Source: Tubiluchus corallicola (Eukaryota > Priapulida > Priapulimorpha > Priapulimorphida > Tubiluchidae). Taken from it: DNA of 64,000 nucleotides. Location: the NCBI GenBank assembly GCA_030141605.1, contig JAQGDQ010000043.1:869996-933995 (forward strand), read 5' to 3'. The position numbers and the translations under genes were made by a program. Shown piece after piece: positions 62,402 through 64,000 of the stretch (positions are counted from its first letter, which is position 1; each line of letters starts with the position of its first letter). The notes under the pieces were generated by a model. The model did not search any database. It saw nothing but the letters and a program-made list of their open reading frames with translations, and had not been told where the DNA came from.

Positions 62402-63225
62402 TTATACATCTACATTATTAAAATTATCACAAATGCATCTTGGAATGCTCAAAGTCAGTAGCGAACATAACCTATCAGCAATTTCGAACCGAGTCTTACA
62501 TAATTTATCAGAAAAAGGCTGGTCCCAAGAATAACCCTCTTGCCACAAATGGGCTAAAAAGATCTTAGCAGAAATCAATACTGGATCTACCAGAACGCAA
62601 GGATCAAATACAGACGCAACTGACTGCAAAATAGTTCTTTTAGTTACACTAGCATGAAAATTTAAAGTAAGCTCGTATATGATACTTAACGTGTCGGTTT
62701 TCACATTCCAATTCATTCCAAGGACGTTGACCTCTGTATCTTCAACTCTGTCCTCACTTGGAAAGCCCTGAAATCTGAACTATCAAAACACCAACAACGT
62801 AAATTCATACCAGCAGTGGCAAACAATTTCTTAGAAGCAATATACAAACGTTTAGCATCATCAAGAGATGGACAACTTAGCATGACATTGTCCGCATATA
62901 TATTGTCAAGAATATTTTTTGACACAGGTTCCTGGTTCAACATACACTGCAGATGGCACCTGACAGTCTCTCTCAACAAAAAAGGCGAAGCGACTACCTC
63001 AAAAGGAACACGTGTTAACCGGAATATCTGCAGGTTAAATGTAGTAGTATTTTAAGGATTTAGCATTGTTCAACCAAAGAAAACCTATCACATCACGGTC
63101 AGCTTCATGTAAACCTATGGCTAGGAATGCTTTCTCTATGTCATTTATGACGCCATGGCGGTTCAACCTAATACGAAACAAAACTCCACAAAGGTCGGGT
63201 ATTAGACCTGGGCCTCTGTAGAGAC
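62402..63225 (-). mobile_element. Truncated BEL/Pao retroelement pol fragment (reverse transcriptase), defective
   Basis: Three minus-strand open segments read in order as the reverse-transcriptase region of a BEL/Pao LTR retrotransposon: about 63225-63053 (LNECLYRGPG and DIEKAFLAIGLHEADRDV), 62979-62770 (containing the YADN catalytic box variant and a DDAKRLY phrase) and 62760-62402 (TKRTILQSVASVFDP block). A frameshift near 62765 separates the last two, and the frame is lost again near 63050. Both ends are cut: no gag, protease, integrase or LTR is joined to it. It is a dead genomic fossil. Confidence 0.75.
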
Positions 63226-64000
63226 ACTCGTTTAAATGCCATTACCCAAGTGTCCTACTGCCTAAATATCGTCTGCCAGGTGACACTGCCCAACCGTCCT
63301 GTGCAGAGTGCCCTGTTTCACTCACGAATCAAATTTAATTTTCGTTGCCCAAAAATTAACCAAGAGTGTCATGATTAAAAACTGGATTTAGAAAAACGAC
63401 GGTGCATTGATATAATTGAAATTTCATATTCTGAATAGGAAGCATGTCTGCGTCTATTATGCAGTTGAAATTGTTCCCGCTGTTCTTTTTCTTTCTAGTT
63501 TATTGCCTTGCAAATGAGGTAAATTCTGGTGCAACTTTTTGCAGATTTGGTCAAATCAATTAATTTTACTCCAGCTTAAAAATCTTGTGTTAATTAACCA
63601 CAAAAGAAGCACAAATACGATGATTACACAGCTAGTGATCTACGGGAAAGAATAGTTTGAATGATTAAATCATTGAACGAATCGCTACTGCGCAGGCAAT
63701 CTTGCTCTCAGGACTTGAAAGTTTGTTATCTTATGTAAATTTGCAGTCTGGCTGATTGGTTGGTCCTATGAAATAACTAGCCAGACTGTACTGTGCATCT
63801 GTTCAAGTTTCAAAAGAGAGTTCTGAAAATAGCTGTGGTAGTACTTGGACAACGTTATTCGAGAGCAAGTATTAATCCAGTGACTAACTGATAGACATAG
63901 ACATTTATTTTCTCCAAATGGGTCACAATTTCCATTTTACAAAAAATAACTTTATCTGTAGAGATGGGGCGAGGAAAGACCTTAGGTCATCTAGTCACTC
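63226..64000. other. Right-hand flank, no gene seen
   Basis: Retroelement similarity stops abruptly near 63225. Beyond it there is no open frame or splice pattern that I can support. Confidence 0.5.

Overview
The window is nuclear DNA from an animal, most likely an arthropod and probably an insect. It is AT-rich and its genes are broken by many GT-AG introns. The proteins rebuilt exon by exon are typical metazoan families: RNF185, XPB/ERCC3, HPS5 and a WSCD-type sulfotransferase. A fifth gene resembles the arthropod TNF receptor Grindelwald, which favours an arthropod. The long introns carry remnants of hAT, piggyBac, LINE and BEL/Pao elements. No species call is possible from this alone.

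Layout, left to right: the last two exons of an unidentified + strand gene (1-552); a small minus-strand membrane protein with a TNFR-like cysteine pattern (4808-8083, first exon not located); RNF185, an ER-membrane E3 ubiquitin ligase, complete in four exons (12989-15506, +); ERCC3/XPB, the TFIIH translocase, complete in 18 coding exons (18921-30432, -); HPS5, a BLOC-2 subunit, 18 coding exons (33383-51937, +), ending in an apparent RING-H2 zinc finger; a WSCD-type membrane sulfotransferase, three coding exons (53772-59409, -); and a degenerate BEL/Pao retroelement fragment (62402-63225, -). RNF185/ERCC3 and HPS5/sulfotransferase are convergent pairs. ERCC3/HPS5 are divergent, with about 2.9 kb between their start codons.

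Every splice phase in RNF185, ERCC3, HPS5 and the sulfotransferase was checked by hand, and the frames close without a break. The genes do not form an obvious pathway; they are housekeeping and trafficking genes that happen to be neighbours. Non-coding space holds mobile-element remnants, several recognised from terminal inverted repeats and target-site duplications: a 456-bp hAT element with an 8-bp duplication, a 612-bp TTAA-flanked piggyBac-like element, an internally deleted ZBED-type hAT copy, a fold-back element, a Tigger/pogo-like element, a LINE fragment and an LTR-like block.

I did not find a wholly new system. The points most worth following up are the RING-H2 end of HPS5, the Grindelwald-like receptor with two possible C termini, and a small orphan exon-like ORF between ERCC3 and HPS5.
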